Origin: Psychroserpens jangbogonensis
Lineage (GTDB): Bacteria > Bacteroidota > Bacteroidia > Flavobacteriales > Flavobacteriaceae
Reading direction: 5' to 3'
DNA: 64,000 nucleotides
Assembly (NCBI RefSeq): GCF_000797465.1
Contig: NZ_JSWG01000004.1
Span: 124,001-188,000, forward strand
This document shows, in pieces, positions 17,770-27,404 of this stretch. The first letter of the stretch is position 1. Each line of letters starts with the position of its first letter. The notes below the pieces were generated by a model. That model was not told the DNA's origin and searched no databases. It worked only from the letters and a program-made list of their open reading frames with translations. A program made the translations under genes and the position numbers.

Positions 17770-18489
17770 ATGAAAACGACTTTCTCTTATTTACTTTTTA
17801 TAGTTTTGGGATGTTATTTATCTAATGCGCAAAGTCCAACAGAAACATTAGTAGTAACAGATACAAGCGCTGTAGTTGATAATAAATACAGAGAAGATCA
17901 ATTTTATATATCAGTTACTTATAATTTATTGGAGAAAAAACCAGATGGTGTTTCTCAAAGTGGTTTTTCTAGTGGATATCATTTTGGTTTCATTAGAGAT
18001 ATGCCAATCAATAAAAGAAGAAATCTAGCTATTGGTGTTGGACTTGGATTTTCTTCAAACTCCTATAATCAAACACTACTAATATCGGAAGGTAATAATG
18101 GTTTTGAATATTCAGTTTTAAACGATAATGAAACCGAATACAGTAAAAATAAGTTTACAACATACCTAATCGAATTTCCTATAGAATTTAGATGGCGAAC
18201 TTCTACGGCCACTGACTACGATTTTTGGCGGATATATGCAGGTGTAAAATTTGGCTACGTAATTTACAACTCTTCCAAATTTAATAGTAATGAAGGTGAT
18301 ATTAGATTGTCAAGTATCGATGATTTCAATACCTTCCAATACGGCTTGACTTTTAGCGCTGGGTATTCAGATATTAGTTTCCATTTGTATTACGGCCTCA
18401 ATGAAATTTTTAATGGAGATGCATTACTCAATGGTCAATCTATAGACATGAATTCAGTGCGAATTGGATTGATGTTTTATATCCTTTAA
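17770..18489 (+). CDS. PorT-like outer membrane beta-barrel protein
   Basis: The start at 17770 gives about 239 residues with a signal peptide (YLLFIVLGCYLSNAQ). The mature part is a small beta-barrel with alternating strands such as YHFGFIRDMP, IGVGLGFSS and FEFPIEFRWRT and ends in an aromatic C-terminal strand (VRIGLMFYIL), like the PorT-family barrels of Bacteroidota. PorT itself belongs to the type IX secretion machinery, but I cannot tell whether this is the T9SS PorT or one of its paralogues, so no symbol is given. A TATATTTG box at 17758-17765 lies 4 bases before the ATG. Confidence 0.7.
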   Translation: MKTTFSYLLFIVLGCYLSNAQSPTETLVVTDTSAVVDNKYREDQFYISVTYNLLEKKPDGVSQSGFSSGYHFGFIRDMPINKRRNLAIGVGLGFSSNSYNQTLLISEGNNGFEYSVLNDNETEYSKNKFTTYLIEFPIEFRWRTSTATDYDFWRIYAGVKFGYVIYNSSKFNSNEGDIRLSSIDDFNTFQYGLTFSAGYSDISFHLYYGLNEIFNGDALLNGQSIDMNSVRIGLMFYIL

Positions 18490-18493
18490 GATT

Positions 18494-19102
18494 TTAAATC
18501 CAATAATTTAGTAGCACTAATTGAGGCATAAAGCCTACAAAAAATCCAATAATTAATTCAGTTGGAGTATGTGCTTTTAAATGTAATCTCGATGTTGCAA
18601 TAGCACCTAGTATAATACACATTAAACCAATTGTTCCGTTTATATTGATTTTAAAATGAATGGCTAAAGCAACGGCAAACATAAAAAATCCAGCTGCAGC
18701 AATCATGTGTATACTTGCTTTGAACTTTATAATAGCTAATGCAAAACAAGTTATTGTAGAAATCAAAATACCAATAAAAAAGAAATACAATTCTGGAATT
18801 TCATTTTGAGGAAGCACTCTTATTAAGACTAAAGTAATGATAAGACAATTTAGTAATAATGGAAGCTTACGCTCATTTGTTGTTTCAAGATGCACCGAGT
18901 CTACTCGCTTTAATGTTTTTAAAAGGTAAAACAGTAACATAGGAAGAATTACTGTTAATATAGTTACAGAAAACAGCTTTGCTTTGAGGACTGGATCTGG
19001 AATAAAACGAGGTGTTTTTGAGAAATAAAAGATAACACCTAGTAATGGCATTAATAGTGGATGAAAAATATACGATATGCTTTTAAGAAGAGTGTTTATC
19101 AT
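18494..19102 (-). CDS. PAP2-like integral membrane protein
   Basis: This 202-residue protein has about six transmembrane helices. The central and C-terminal motifs (ASIHMIAAAGF and TSRLHLKAHTPTELIIGFFVG) resemble motifs 2 and 3 of type 2 phosphatidic acid phosphatases (SGH and SRxxxxxHxxxD). The Gly of SGH and the Asp of motif 3 are replaced (Ile and Glu). It may be a diverged lipid phosphatase or a catalytically changed relative. It overlaps the rpoN stop by 4 bp (downstream of it on the same strand), so the two are co-transcribed. It converges with the PorT-like gene. Confidence 0.65.
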   Translation of the reverse strand: MINTLLKSISYIFHPLLMPLLGVIFYFSKTPRFIPDPVLKAKLFSVTILTVILPMLLFYLLKTLKRVDSVHLETTNERKLPLLLNCLIITLVLIRVLPQNEIPELYFFFIGILISTITCFALAIIKFKASIHMIAAAGFFMFAVALAIHFKININGTIGLMCIILGAIATSRLHLKAHTPTELIIGFFVGFMPQLVLLNYWI

Positions 19103-20565
19103 ATTTTCTTCCTCAATCTAGCCACAGGAATATCTAATTGTTCGCGGTATTTTGCAACTGTACGACGTGCAATTGGATAGCCTTTCTCCTTTAGGATTTT
19201 TGCTAGTTTTTCGTCAGTAAGTGGTTTACGTTTGTTTTCTTCTTCAATTACCGTTTCTAATATCTTCTTAATTTCACGAGTCGACACTTCTTCGCCTTGA
19301 TCGTTAGTCATTGATTCTGAGAAAAACTCCTTAATCAATTTTGTCCCATAAGGTGTATCGACATATTTACTATTGGCAACACGAGATACTGTTGAGACGT
19401 CCATGTTAATTTCATCAGCAATATCTTTAAGAATCATTGGTTTGAGGTTGCGCTCATCACCAGAAAGAAAGTATTCTTTTTGATAATGCATGATAGAACT
19501 CATTGTTACAAATAATGTTTGCTGACGCTGTTTAATAGCTTCAATAAACCATTTGGCTGCATCAAGTTTTTGTTTGATAAAAAGAACCGCATCTTTCTGA
19601 GATTTGCTTTTGTCTTTTGCTTCCTTATAACCTTTCATCATATTGCTATACTCTCTAGAAACATGAAGCTCTGGAGCATTCCGTCCATTAAGAGTAAGAT
19701 CTAATTCTCCTTCAATAATTTTAATAGCAAAATCTGGAACAACATGTTCTGGCCTTTTATTATTTCCAGCATAAGAACCTCCTGGTTTTGGATTAAGACG
19801 TTCAATTTCTTCGATAGCATCTTTAAGCTGCGCTTCAGTAATGTCAAACTTCTGAAGTAGTTTTTTGTAATGTTTTTTCGTAAACTGATCGAATGCTTTG
19901 TCTATAATATCACAAGCAAGTTCAACATCTGGATACTTTTCTTTTCTATGTAATTGAATGCTTAAACATTCTTGAAGGTTTCGAGCTCCTACACCTGCAG
20001 GATCTAACTGATGCACTATTTGCAAGATTTTTTCTACTGATTCTTCATCTGTGTAAACACCTTGTGTAAATGCTAAATCATCAACGATATCACTTAATGA
20101 ACGACGTATATATCCACTTTCGTCAACACTTCCAACTAGAAACTCAGCAATATTATATTCATCATCATTAAGTCTAAAGGTATTTAGCTGTGTGGTTAAA
20201 TGTTGAGTAAATGAGGTTCCAGCAGCATAAGGAACATTTTTCTCCTCGTCATCAACACTATAATTGTTAGCTTGTGTGCGATAATCAGGTATCTCATCAT
20301 CGCTTAAATAATCATCTACATTAATGTCTTCTGCTTCAATTGTTTCACTATCATTCAATTCGTCATTAGAATTGTCAAACTCATCCATATTGTCTTCAAA
20401 CTCGTCTTTAGTTTCTTTTCCATTTTCTAATGCTGGATTTTCCTCTAATTCTTGCTTTAAACGTTGCTCAAAAGCTTGCGTAGGCAACTGGATCAACTTC
20501 ATTAGTTGAATTTGTTGCGGCGACAACTTCTGGGATAATTTAAACTGTAGATATTGTTTAAGCAT
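19099..20565 (-). CDS. rpoN: RNA polymerase sigma-54 factor
   Basis: The 488-residue protein matches sigma-54 throughout. Region I is the Gln/Leu-rich N-terminus (LSQKLSPQQIQLMKLIQLP). An acidic region II follows (about residues 50-120, rich in D and E). The core-binding domain spans about residues 130-300. The DNA-binding domain ends with the RpoN box ARRTVAKYRE near residue 465. Sigma-54 needs AAA+ activators; none is encoded in this window. It is single-copy in most flavobacteria. The gene is followed by a membrane protein with a 4-bp overlap. Confidence 0.95.
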   Translation of the reverse strand: MLKQYLQFKLSQKLSPQQIQLMKLIQLPTQAFEQRLKQELEENPALENGKETKDEFEDNMDEFDNSNDELNDSETIEAEDINVDDYLSDDEIPDYRTQANNYSVDDEEKNVPYAAGTSFTQHLTTQLNTFRLNDDEYNIAEFLVGSVDESGYIRRSLSDIVDDLAFTQGVYTDEESVEKILQIVHQLDPAGVGARNLQECLSIQLHRKEKYPDVELACDIIDKAFDQFTKKHYKKLLQKFDITEAQLKDAIEEIERLNPKPGGSYAGNNKRPEHVVPDFAIKIIEGELDLTLNGRNAPELHVSREYSNMMKGYKEAKDKSKSQKDAVLFIKQKLDAAKWFIEAIKQRQQTLFVTMSSIMHYQKEYFLSGDERNLKPMILKDIADEINMDVSTVSRVANSKYVDTPYGTKLIKEFFSESMTNDQGEEVSTREIKKILETVIEEENKRKPLTDEKLAKILKEKGYPIARRTVAKYREQLDIPVARLRKKI

Positions 20566-20593
20566 ATATTGAATTTGGTATTGTAGTAAAGTT

Positions 20594-20636
20594 AAAAAAA
20601 AACAATCTATATTATTAGGTAAACATAGATTGTTTT
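20594..20636 (-). terminator. Rho-independent terminator of asnS
   Basis: On the minus strand the arms AAAACAATCTAT and ATAGATTGTTTT flank a 13-base loop and are followed by a run of Ts (read as the A-run at 20594-20602). It lies 26 bp after the asnS stop and separates it from rpoN. Confidence 0.8.
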
Positions 20637-20661
20637 AGTCAATTTTTATGCCAAATTAAAT

Positions 20662-22092
20662 TTAAAATTCTGCATTTTGGGGTGTTCTAGGATAAGGTAT
20701 TACATCTTTAATATTACCCATCCCAGTTGCGAACATTACTAAACGCTCAAAACCTAGTCCAAAACCAGAATGAACAGCAGTTCCGTATTTACGTAAATCT
20801 AAATACCACCATAATTCTTTCTCGTCGATATCTAAGGCTTTCATTTTCTCTTTAAGAACATCTAATCGCTCTTCACGTTGAGATCCTCCAACCATTTCAC
20901 CAATACCAGGAAATAGAATATCCATAGCGCGAACTGTTTTACCGTCTTCATTTAAACGCATGTAAAAAGCTTTTATATCTGCAGGATAATCAAATAATAT
21001 TACTGGGCACTTGAAATGTTTTTCAACTAAGAAACGTTCGTGTTCACTTTGTAAATCAGCTCCCCATTCTTCAATGATATAATTGAATTTCTTTTTCTTG
21101 TTAGGTTTGCAGTTTCTTAAAATATCTATTGCTTCAGTATAACTTACACGTTTGAAATTGTTGTCTACTACAAATTTTATTTTGTCAATCAAGCTCATTT
21201 CAGAACGCTCAGCTTGTGGCTTTGTTTTTTCTTCATCAAGTAATCGCTTTTCTAAAAATTCTAAATCTTCACGATTATGCTCTAAAACATAACTTAATAC
21301 CGATTTCATAAAGTCTTCAGCCAAGTCCATATTTCCTGCCAAATCCATAAACGCTACTTCTGGCTCAATCATCCAAAATTCAGCTAAATGACGAGATGTA
21401 TTAGAGTTTTCTGCTCTAAATGTTGGTCCGAAAGTATATACTTTACCCAATGACATTGCATAGGTTTCAGCTTCTAACTGACCAGAAACCGTAAGATTAG
21501 TTTCTTTTCCGAAGAAATCTTGACTATAATCAATATCACCAGCTTCAGTTAATGGAGGGTTTTTAGCATCTAATGCACTTACTTTAAACATTTCTCCAGC
21601 ACCTTCGGCATCACTTCCTGTGACAATTGGTGTATGCATGTAGTAAAATCCGTTCTCGTTAAAATACTTGTGTACAGCAAACGATAAAGACGAACGTAAA
21701 CGCATTACAGCACTAAATGTATTTGTTCTGGTACGTAAATGAGCATTTTCACGTAAAAATTCAAATGTATGTTTTTTAGGCTGAATTGGATATTCATCAG
21801 GATCAGAGTCACCAAGAATTTCAATAGAAGTTACTTGTATTTCTACCGTTTGCCCTTTTCCTTGGCTTTCAACCAAGTTACCTTTAATATGAACGGAAGC
21901 ACCAGTAGTAATTCGTTTTAAAAGCGCTTCATCAGTATTCTCAAAATCAACAACGCATTGGATATTATTAATTGTAGAACCATCATTTAAAGCAATAAAG
22001 CGATTAGCTCTAAATGTTCTTACCCAACCTTTAATTTCAAGAGGTTGTAATGTAATATCTTGTGTTAATAATTGTGAAACTGAATATGTCAT
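20662..22092 (-). CDS. asnS: Asparagine--tRNA ligase
   Basis: A 476-residue class II aminoacyl-tRNA synthetase. The N-terminal OB-fold anticodon-binding domain (about residues 1-100) carries IKGWVRTFRAN. The catalytic domain has motif 2 around FGPTFRAENSNTSRHLAEFWM and motif 3 in GFGLGFERLVMFATGM. The protein matches AsnRS rather than AspRS: the length fits, and AspRS would have a large insertion (GAD domain) that is absent here. It attaches asparagine to tRNA-Asn in translation. Confidence 0.95.
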   Translation of the reverse strand: MTYSVSQLLTQDITLQPLEIKGWVRTFRANRFIALNDGSTINNIQCVVDFENTDEALLKRITTGASVHIKGNLVESQGKGQTVEIQVTSIEILGDSDPDEYPIQPKKHTFEFLRENAHLRTRTNTFSAVMRLRSSLSFAVHKYFNENGFYYMHTPIVTGSDAEGAGEMFKVSALDAKNPPLTEAGDIDYSQDFFGKETNLTVSGQLEAETYAMSLGKVYTFGPTFRAENSNTSRHLAEFWMIEPEVAFMDLAGNMDLAEDFMKSVLSYVLEHNREDLEFLEKRLLDEEKTKPQAERSEMSLIDKIKFVVDNNFKRVSYTEAIDILRNCKPNKKKKFNYIIEEWGADLQSEHERFLVEKHFKCPVILFDYPADIKAFYMRLNEDGKTVRAMDILFPGIGEMVGGSQREERLDVLKEKMKALDIDEKELWWYLDLRKYGTAVHSGFGLGFERLVMFATGMGNIKDVIPYPRTPQNAEF

Positions 22093-22122
22093 TTTTATTA
22101 ATTTTTATGCAAATATAAATGT

Positions 22123-24546
22123 TTATGAAATGGAATCTTCTTTTGGGTTTTCATCGTCTTCGGAATCTCTCGAATCTTCAGGAATAATATTTATTGAAGG
22201 TTCTTTTAATACTTCCTTATTAGCAATGCTTCTCTCTAGAGATAATAATAACGATGGTAACAATAGTAAATTGGATAGCATAGCAAACAATAATGTAGCT
22301 GAAACTAAAGCTCCTAAAGCTACTGTTCCTCCAAAACTTGAAGTTGTAAATACAATAAAACCAAAGAATAATACTATAGATGTGTAAAACATACTTACAC
22401 CTGTTTCTCGTAAAGCAGCATACACCGACTTTCGTATTTTCCAGTGATTCGCCTGTAATTCTTGTCTGTATTTAGCTAAAAAGTGAATGGTGTCATCTAC
22501 TGAAATTCCAAAAGCTATACTAAATACCAATATCGTTGATGGCTTTATTGGGACATTTAAAAACCCCATTAATCCAGCCGTAATTAGTAATGGCAATAAG
22601 TTTGGTACTAGAGAAACAAGAATCATTCTAAATGATCTGAACATGTAAGCCATGAACAATGAAATAAGAAAAATAGCAAGACTTAGAGAAATTACTAAAT
22701 TCCGAACTAGATATTTCGTTCCTTTTTGAAAGACTAAGGCTTTACCAGTCATTGTGACTTCATAGCGCTCTTTTGGAAATACCTTGTTAATTTTATTTTG
22801 AAGATTCTCCTCAATGCGTTCCATTTTATCGGTACCAATGTCTTTCATGAAAGTTGTGATACGAGCATACTGACCAGTGCTGTCAACAAAATTCTTTAAC
22901 ATATCTACGTTAGAAGATGAGTTTTTAGCATAAGACAAAATGAAACTATTTTCTTGGCTTGTTGGCAGTTGATAGTATTTTGGATTACCGTTGTAATAAG
23001 CCTGTTTACTATATTTTACCAAACTTACTGCAGAAATTGGTCTAGATAGTTCTGGTATTTCTATGATAAGCTCTTCTAATTCGTTCATACGCTTAAGCGT
23101 ACTGAGCTTCATAACACCTTTTTTACGTTTAGTGTCAATCATAATTTCTAATGGCATGATACCATTAAACTCACTTTCAAAAAACTTGATGTCTCTAAAA
23201 AACTCAGTGTCTTGTGGCATGTCTTCGATAAGACTTCCAGAGATTTTTATTTGATAAATTCCAATAATACTGGCGACAAGTAGAATTAATGATGTAAGAT
23301 AAATTGTGATTTTTTTATACTTAACCATGCGCTCAATCCAGTTTACAAAACCTCCAATCCAACGTTTATTTAAATGCTCTAAATGTCTTTCTTGTGGATA
23401 AGGTAAAAAGGTGTAAATGATTGGAATTACTAATAAGCACAATACAAAAATGGCTAGTATACTCAGTGAAGCCACAATACCAAATTCTTTTAGTAAGGTG
23501 CTTTCTGTTAAAATAAATGTAGCAAAACCAGAGGCAGTCGTCACATTCGTCATTAATGTTGCATTCCCGATTTTTGTAATTACACGTTGTAATGACTTTA
23601 CTTTATTACCATGAAGTTTTACTTCGTGTTGGTATTTGTTGATCAAGAAAATGCAATTCGGTATACCAATTACAATAATCAATGGAGGGATTAAAGCTGT
23701 TAAAACGGTAATCTCATATTTCAGTAGTCCTAATATCCCAAAGGTCCACATTACTCCAATACAAACAACGATTAGTGATATAATAGTCGCTCTAAAGGAT
23801 CTGAAGAATAAGAAGAATATGAGCGAAGTAACACCAAGTGCTAAACCGATAAAAAGACCTATTTCATCAACAATATTTTGCGAGTTTAAGGTTCTAATAT
23901 ATGGCATACCAGAAACTCTTACATCAAGATTGTTTCTAGCTTCAAAATTATCTATTTTATCCTGAAGCGAAAGCATGATAAAGTCTTTCCTTGCTGGAGT
24001 ATTTACAATATCTTTCTTGAGATATATTGCAGTTCGAATCGTTTTTGTGTCTTTATTGAATAAAAAATTATCGTAAAAAGGATACTTCTTAAAGAGTTCA
24101 TCTTGTAGAATGTCTATTTGTTCAAGAGATGTAATTGAATCTTTTATAAAAGGTTCAAGATCAAATTTTTCGGCTTTAGTGTTTTTTACTAATTTCTGAA
24201 GGTCCTTAATGGAAACAACTGTTTCTACTTCTTTATAAGATTTAAAATCTTCTGAAAGCTGATTCCAAGCATTAAATTTATCAACTGTAAATAGTGTAGA
24301 ATCTTTTACACCAAGAATAATAAGGTTGCCTTCTTCACCAAATATGTCTAAAAACTCGTTATAGGTAACATTAACCTCATGATCATCAGGTAGTAAATTA
24401 GCTTCAGTGTAAGTAAAGCGCATATGTTTCCATTGGTAACTAAAGAAAATAGTTGCCAATATAATACCAATGAGAATACCGATTTTATTACGCAATATTA
24501 ATCGCGCAATAACTTCCCAAAAACCTGTTGAAAATAATTTAAACAT
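22123..24546 (-). CDS. RND/MMPL family membrane transporter
   Basis: The 807-residue protein has the twofold architecture of the RND superfamily. One helix (about residues 20-40) precedes a large periplasmic loop, five helices follow, then a second helix with a second loop (about residues 440-600) and a final five helices. The second half carries FSIAFGISVDDTIHFLAKYRQ, the family signature with paired Asp residues in the membrane. The protein lacks the size of AcrB (about 1040 residues), so it belongs to the MMPL/HpnN-like branch, which moves lipids or hydrophobic compounds. The C-terminal tail is acidic. The substrate is not evident from the neighbours. Confidence 0.85.
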   Translation of the reverse strand: MFKLFSTGFWEVIARLILRNKIGILIGIILATIFFSYQWKHMRFTYTEANLLPDDHEVNVTYNEFLDIFGEEGNLIILGVKDSTLFTVDKFNAWNQLSEDFKSYKEVETVVSIKDLQKLVKNTKAEKFDLEPFIKDSITSLEQIDILQDELFKKYPFYDNFLFNKDTKTIRTAIYLKKDIVNTPARKDFIMLSLQDKIDNFEARNNLDVRVSGMPYIRTLNSQNIVDEIGLFIGLALGVTSLIFFLFFRSFRATIISLIVVCIGVMWTFGILGLLKYEITVLTALIPPLIIVIGIPNCIFLINKYQHEVKLHGNKVKSLQRVITKIGNATLMTNVTTASGFATFILTESTLLKEFGIVASLSILAIFVLCLLVIPIIYTFLPYPQERHLEHLNKRWIGGFVNWIERMVKYKKITIYLTSLILLVASIIGIYQIKISGSLIEDMPQDTEFFRDIKFFESEFNGIMPLEIMIDTKRKKGVMKLSTLKRMNELEELIIEIPELSRPISAVSLVKYSKQAYYNGNPKYYQLPTSQENSFILSYAKNSSSNVDMLKNFVDSTGQYARITTFMKDIGTDKMERIEENLQNKINKVFPKERYEVTMTGKALVFQKGTKYLVRNLVISLSLAIFLISLFMAYMFRSFRMILVSLVPNLLPLLITAGLMGFLNVPIKPSTILVFSIAFGISVDDTIHFLAKYRQELQANHWKIRKSVYAALRETGVSMFYTSIVLFFGFIVFTTSSFGGTVALGALVSATLLFAMLSNLLLLPSLLLSLERSIANKEVLKEPSINIIPEDSRDSEDDENPKEDSIS

Positions 24547-24623
24547 CTACCTATTAAAAAGGAGCGACAAAGGTAGAAAAAACCAAGGGATATGCTCTAT
24601 AAATTAGTGCAAATTAATTGTAT

Positions 24624-25901
24624 TTATAAGCTAACGTTAAAAGTGAATTTTGCCGCTATATTATCGGCCAAATTTGGAAGATGATGTCCGCCATAACGAT
24701 ACGCGAAGCTGAGACCAAAACCAAATAGTATTTTATTGATCTCGAAACCCACTTCAGAGTATCCTTTTTTAAGTGTTCCAAATTCTAGATTTTCATGTCG
24801 TTCAACGTCATTCATATCTCCAATAGCAAATCTCGAAATTAATACCAATTGAGGTCTATAGCGTTCAGTTATTCTGAATGGTTTTACAAAATGTTTTAAT
24901 TGAAGTGTAGCAAATCTGTCTGAGAAAAACTCATTAAAATACATGGTTTCAAAACTATTAACACCAGCTACAGAAAAACGATTCATAATTGTTTCTTTCC
25001 TAATATTATTAGGATACGCATGATATAAATGGGTTAGAGGAGTGCTTCCAGTTGCGAGACCGCTACTTAATACTATTTCTGAAAAGACATCTTCATTATA
25101 TGTTATTTTATGACGAGTTCTAAAGTCGACTTTAAAGAAATTAAAATCACCTTTTATTACATTTTTAAAGCTTTGGGTCAATTGAAGCGTGAACTTTGGG
25201 AAGCCGTCCTTAGTTTCTAAAACCTTATCTGTTAGATTATCAAAGTCACTAAACGGACTCCATTGCATACTAACTTTAGCAGTTGTGACATCGAATTTTT
25301 TATAGCTTTGATCGTCAATTACGAAGTTGTAATTATAAGTTGGATCAATTTTACTTATTGCAAATTCAGTTTCGGTAATTAAATGATTTGATACTTGGTG
25401 TTCAATATTAATAGCTTTTGTAATGTGTTTATGGAATAAATCGATATTCAATAAACGAGGCTCGAAAAACTGAAAAAAGCGTTTGTCAGTTAAAAAACTA
25501 GAACTACCTGTTTCCTGCAAGTCATCAGTATAAGAAAGGTTAATCCAGGTGCTAGTAGCTTCATCGACTCTAAAACCACCACCAATTCTATACTTGAAGC
25601 GATGATCTTTAAATCCATAAACGACATAACTATCTATGCGATATTTTTCTGAAAACTCATCGTTAGTTACACCTCCTAATCCTGTTCTTAAGCCTTCATA
25701 TTGATTAAATTTTACTAGATATCGAAGATCTACATTTAAAAACCGGGTTGGAAAATAGCCATTACCTAGTTGTTTTATATAGTCAACTTTTTTAATGGTA
25801 TCTTTTTCAACTACTGAAGAATCTTGTTGAGTTGTAGGTTCTTGTGAGTGCAATGCATAAGAACATAGTGTTATAAGTAATAAGAATAAACACTTATGCA
25901 T
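24624..25901 (-). CDS. DUF5686-like outer membrane beta-barrel protein
   Basis: The 425-residue protein has a signal peptide (CLFLLLITLCSYALHS) and then a long series of amphipathic strands. Segments such as FLNVDLRYLVKFNQYEGLRTG and LLNIDLFHKHITKAINIEH resemble the C-terminal barrel part of DUF5686 proteins. Full-length DUF5686 proteins are about 800 residues and begin with a carboxypeptidase-regulatory-like domain; that half is missing here, so this is a short form. Its function is unknown. It lies upstream of frr on the same strand with a 71-bp gap. Confidence 0.65.
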   Translation of the reverse strand: MHKCLFLLLITLCSYALHSQEPTTQQDSSVVEKDTIKKVDYIKQLGNGYFPTRFLNVDLRYLVKFNQYEGLRTGLGGVTNDEFSEKYRIDSYVVYGFKDHRFKYRIGGGFRVDEATSTWINLSYTDDLQETGSSSFLTDKRFFQFFEPRLLNIDLFHKHITKAINIEHQVSNHLITETEFAISKIDPTYNYNFVIDDQSYKKFDVTTAKVSMQWSPFSDFDNLTDKVLETKDGFPKFTLQLTQSFKNVIKGDFNFFKVDFRTRHKITYNEDVFSEIVLSSGLATGSTPLTHLYHAYPNNIRKETIMNRFSVAGVNSFETMYFNEFFSDRFATLQLKHFVKPFRITERYRPQLVLISRFAIGDMNDVERHENLEFGTLKKGYSEVGFEINKILFGFGLSFAYRYGGHHLPNLADNIAAKFTFNVSL

Positions 25902-25972
25902 TGAGGAACTAATAATGGATTTAAAATTAAAAGAATAAAAAGCGACATTTTAATAAGTCACTTTTGTGAGAT

Positions 25973-26530
25973 CTATACGGTCATTATTTCTTTTTCTTTG
26001 ACATCAAAAACGTCGTCTATCCTTTTAACGTACTTGTTTGTCATTTGTTGTACGTCAATTTCAGCATTTTTTTGTTGATCTTCAGAAGCATCATCAAGGT
26101 TCTTGATATCAGAATTAGCTTCTTTACGTGCGCTTCTTATTCCAACTTTTGCATCTTCTGCTTCTGCTTTAGCTTGTTTTGATAAATCGCGTCTACGCTC
26201 TTCTGTTAATGGCGGAACATTAATAATAATTGTTTCTCCATTACTCATAGGATTGAAACCTATGTTTGCAATCATAATGCCACGTTCAATTTCTTGTAGC
26301 ATGCTTTTTTCCCAAGGTTGAACTGTAATTGTTCTACCATCAGGCGTATTCACATTTGCTACTTGAGATAAGGGTGTTTGAGAGCCATAGTAGTCTACCA
26401 TTACACTTCCAAGCATTGCAGGACTTGCTTTTCCAGCTCTAATGTTTGAAAATTGTTTTTCTAGGTGCTTAATGGCACCATCCATAGCTTCTTGAGCTGT
26501 ATCTAATATAAATTTTATGTCTTCGTTCAT
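25973..26530 (-). CDS. frr: Ribosome recycling factor
   Basis: The 185-residue length and sequence match RRF. It begins with a helix and the conserved FSNIRAGKASP segment; the domain II motif with VDYYGSQTPLSQVANV and PDGRTITVQPWEK is present, and the C-terminal three-helix bundle contains PPLTEERRRDLSKQAK. The factor splits the post-termination ribosome together with EF-G. It lies 49 bp downstream of pyrH on the same strand, a common and conserved pairing. Confidence 0.97.
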   Translation of the reverse strand: MNEDIKFILDTAQEAMDGAIKHLEKQFSNIRAGKASPAMLGSVMVDYYGSQTPLSQVANVNTPDGRTITVQPWEKSMLQEIERGIMIANIGFNPMSNGETIIINVPPLTEERRRDLSKQAKAEAEDAKVGIRSARKEANSDIKNLDDASEDQQKNAEIDVQQMTNKYVKRIDDVFDVKEKEIMTV

Positions 26531-26579
26531 TTAAAATAACTTTATTTAATATAATACTTACCAAAAAATAAGCCAAACA

Positions 26580-27287
26580 TTATAAATTAACTTTAGTACC
26601 TATATTTTCTCCGGAAACAACCTTCATTAAGTTTCCTTTTTTATTCATATCAAACACAATGATTGGCAGTTTGTTTTCCTGACTAAGTGTAAATGCAGTA
26701 GTATCCATTACTTTAAGTCCTTTTCTTAACACATCATCAAAAGTGATATGATCAAACTTAACTGCTGTTACATCTTTTTCAGGATCAGCTGTATAAATAC
26801 CATCTACACGTGTTCCTTTTAAAATCACATCTGCTTCAATTTCAATAGCTCTTAAAACGGCTGCTGAATCTGTTGTGAAATACGGATTTCCTGTTCCGCC
26901 TCCAAAAATAACAACACGACCTTTTCTTAGGTGACTCATTGCTTTTCTTCTAATAAAAGGCTCGGCAACTTCATTAATCTGAATGGCAGTTTGCAGACGT
27001 GTTTTTACACCTGCATCTTCTAATGCATTTTGTAAAGCTAAACCATTAATCACAGTGGCTAACATTCCCATATGATCGCCTTGAACGCGATCCATACCAT
27101 TCATTGCTCCAGCAACGCCTCTAAAAATATTACCACCACCAATTACGATAGCGACTTCGACACCTAATTCTGTAATTTCTTTGATGTCTTTGGCGTATTC
27201 TGATAATCGCTCAGGATCAATTCCATATTGTCGCGAACCCATTAGAGCTTCGCCAGATAATTTAAGTAGGATTCTTTTATACTTCAT
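26580..27287 (-). CDS. pyrH: UMP kinase
   Basis: This 235-residue amino acid kinase family enzyme phosphorylates UMP to UDP. Visible motifs are the N-terminal [11 protein letters not shown], the glycine-rich [13 protein letters not shown], and the nucleotide-site [20 protein letters not shown]. It heads the pyrH-frr pair, which is well conserved in bacteria. The terminator at 27352-27386 separates it from the upstream tsf gene. Confidence 0.97.
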   Translation of the reverse strand: MKYKRILLKLSGEALMGSRQYGIDPERLSEYAKDIKEITELGVEVAIVIGGGNIFRGVAGAMNGMDRVQGDHMGMLATVINGLALQNALEDAGVKTRLQTAIQINEVAEPFIRRKAMSHLRKGRVVIFGGGTGNPYFTTDSAAVLRAIEIEADVILKGTRVDGIYTADPEKDVTAVKFDHITFDDVLRKGLKVMDTTAFTLSQENKLPIIVFDMNKKGNLMKVVSGENIGTKVNL

Positions 27288-27351
27288 AGTTGTGTTGAAA
27301 GTTTAACAAATATAACCATTATTGTAATTTAGAAAAGTAGAATTTGGATAT

Positions 27352-27386
27352 AAAAAAAACCTCTCAGTTAATGAGAGGTTTTTTTT
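27352..27386 (-). terminator. Rho-independent terminator after tsf
   Basis: Arms CCTCTC (27360-27365) and GAGAGG (27373-27378) form a hairpin flanked by an A-run and a T-run, so it can work in both directions. On the minus strand it ends tsf transcription, 19 bp after the stop, before pyrH. Confidence 0.8.
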
Positions 27387-27404
27387 ATAAAAGAATAAAA
27401 CAGA

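Noticed and set aside
23636-23965. Antisense open frame of 109 codons within the RND transporter gene
   Set aside because: It lies wholly inside a well-supported gene on the other strand and shows no domain.
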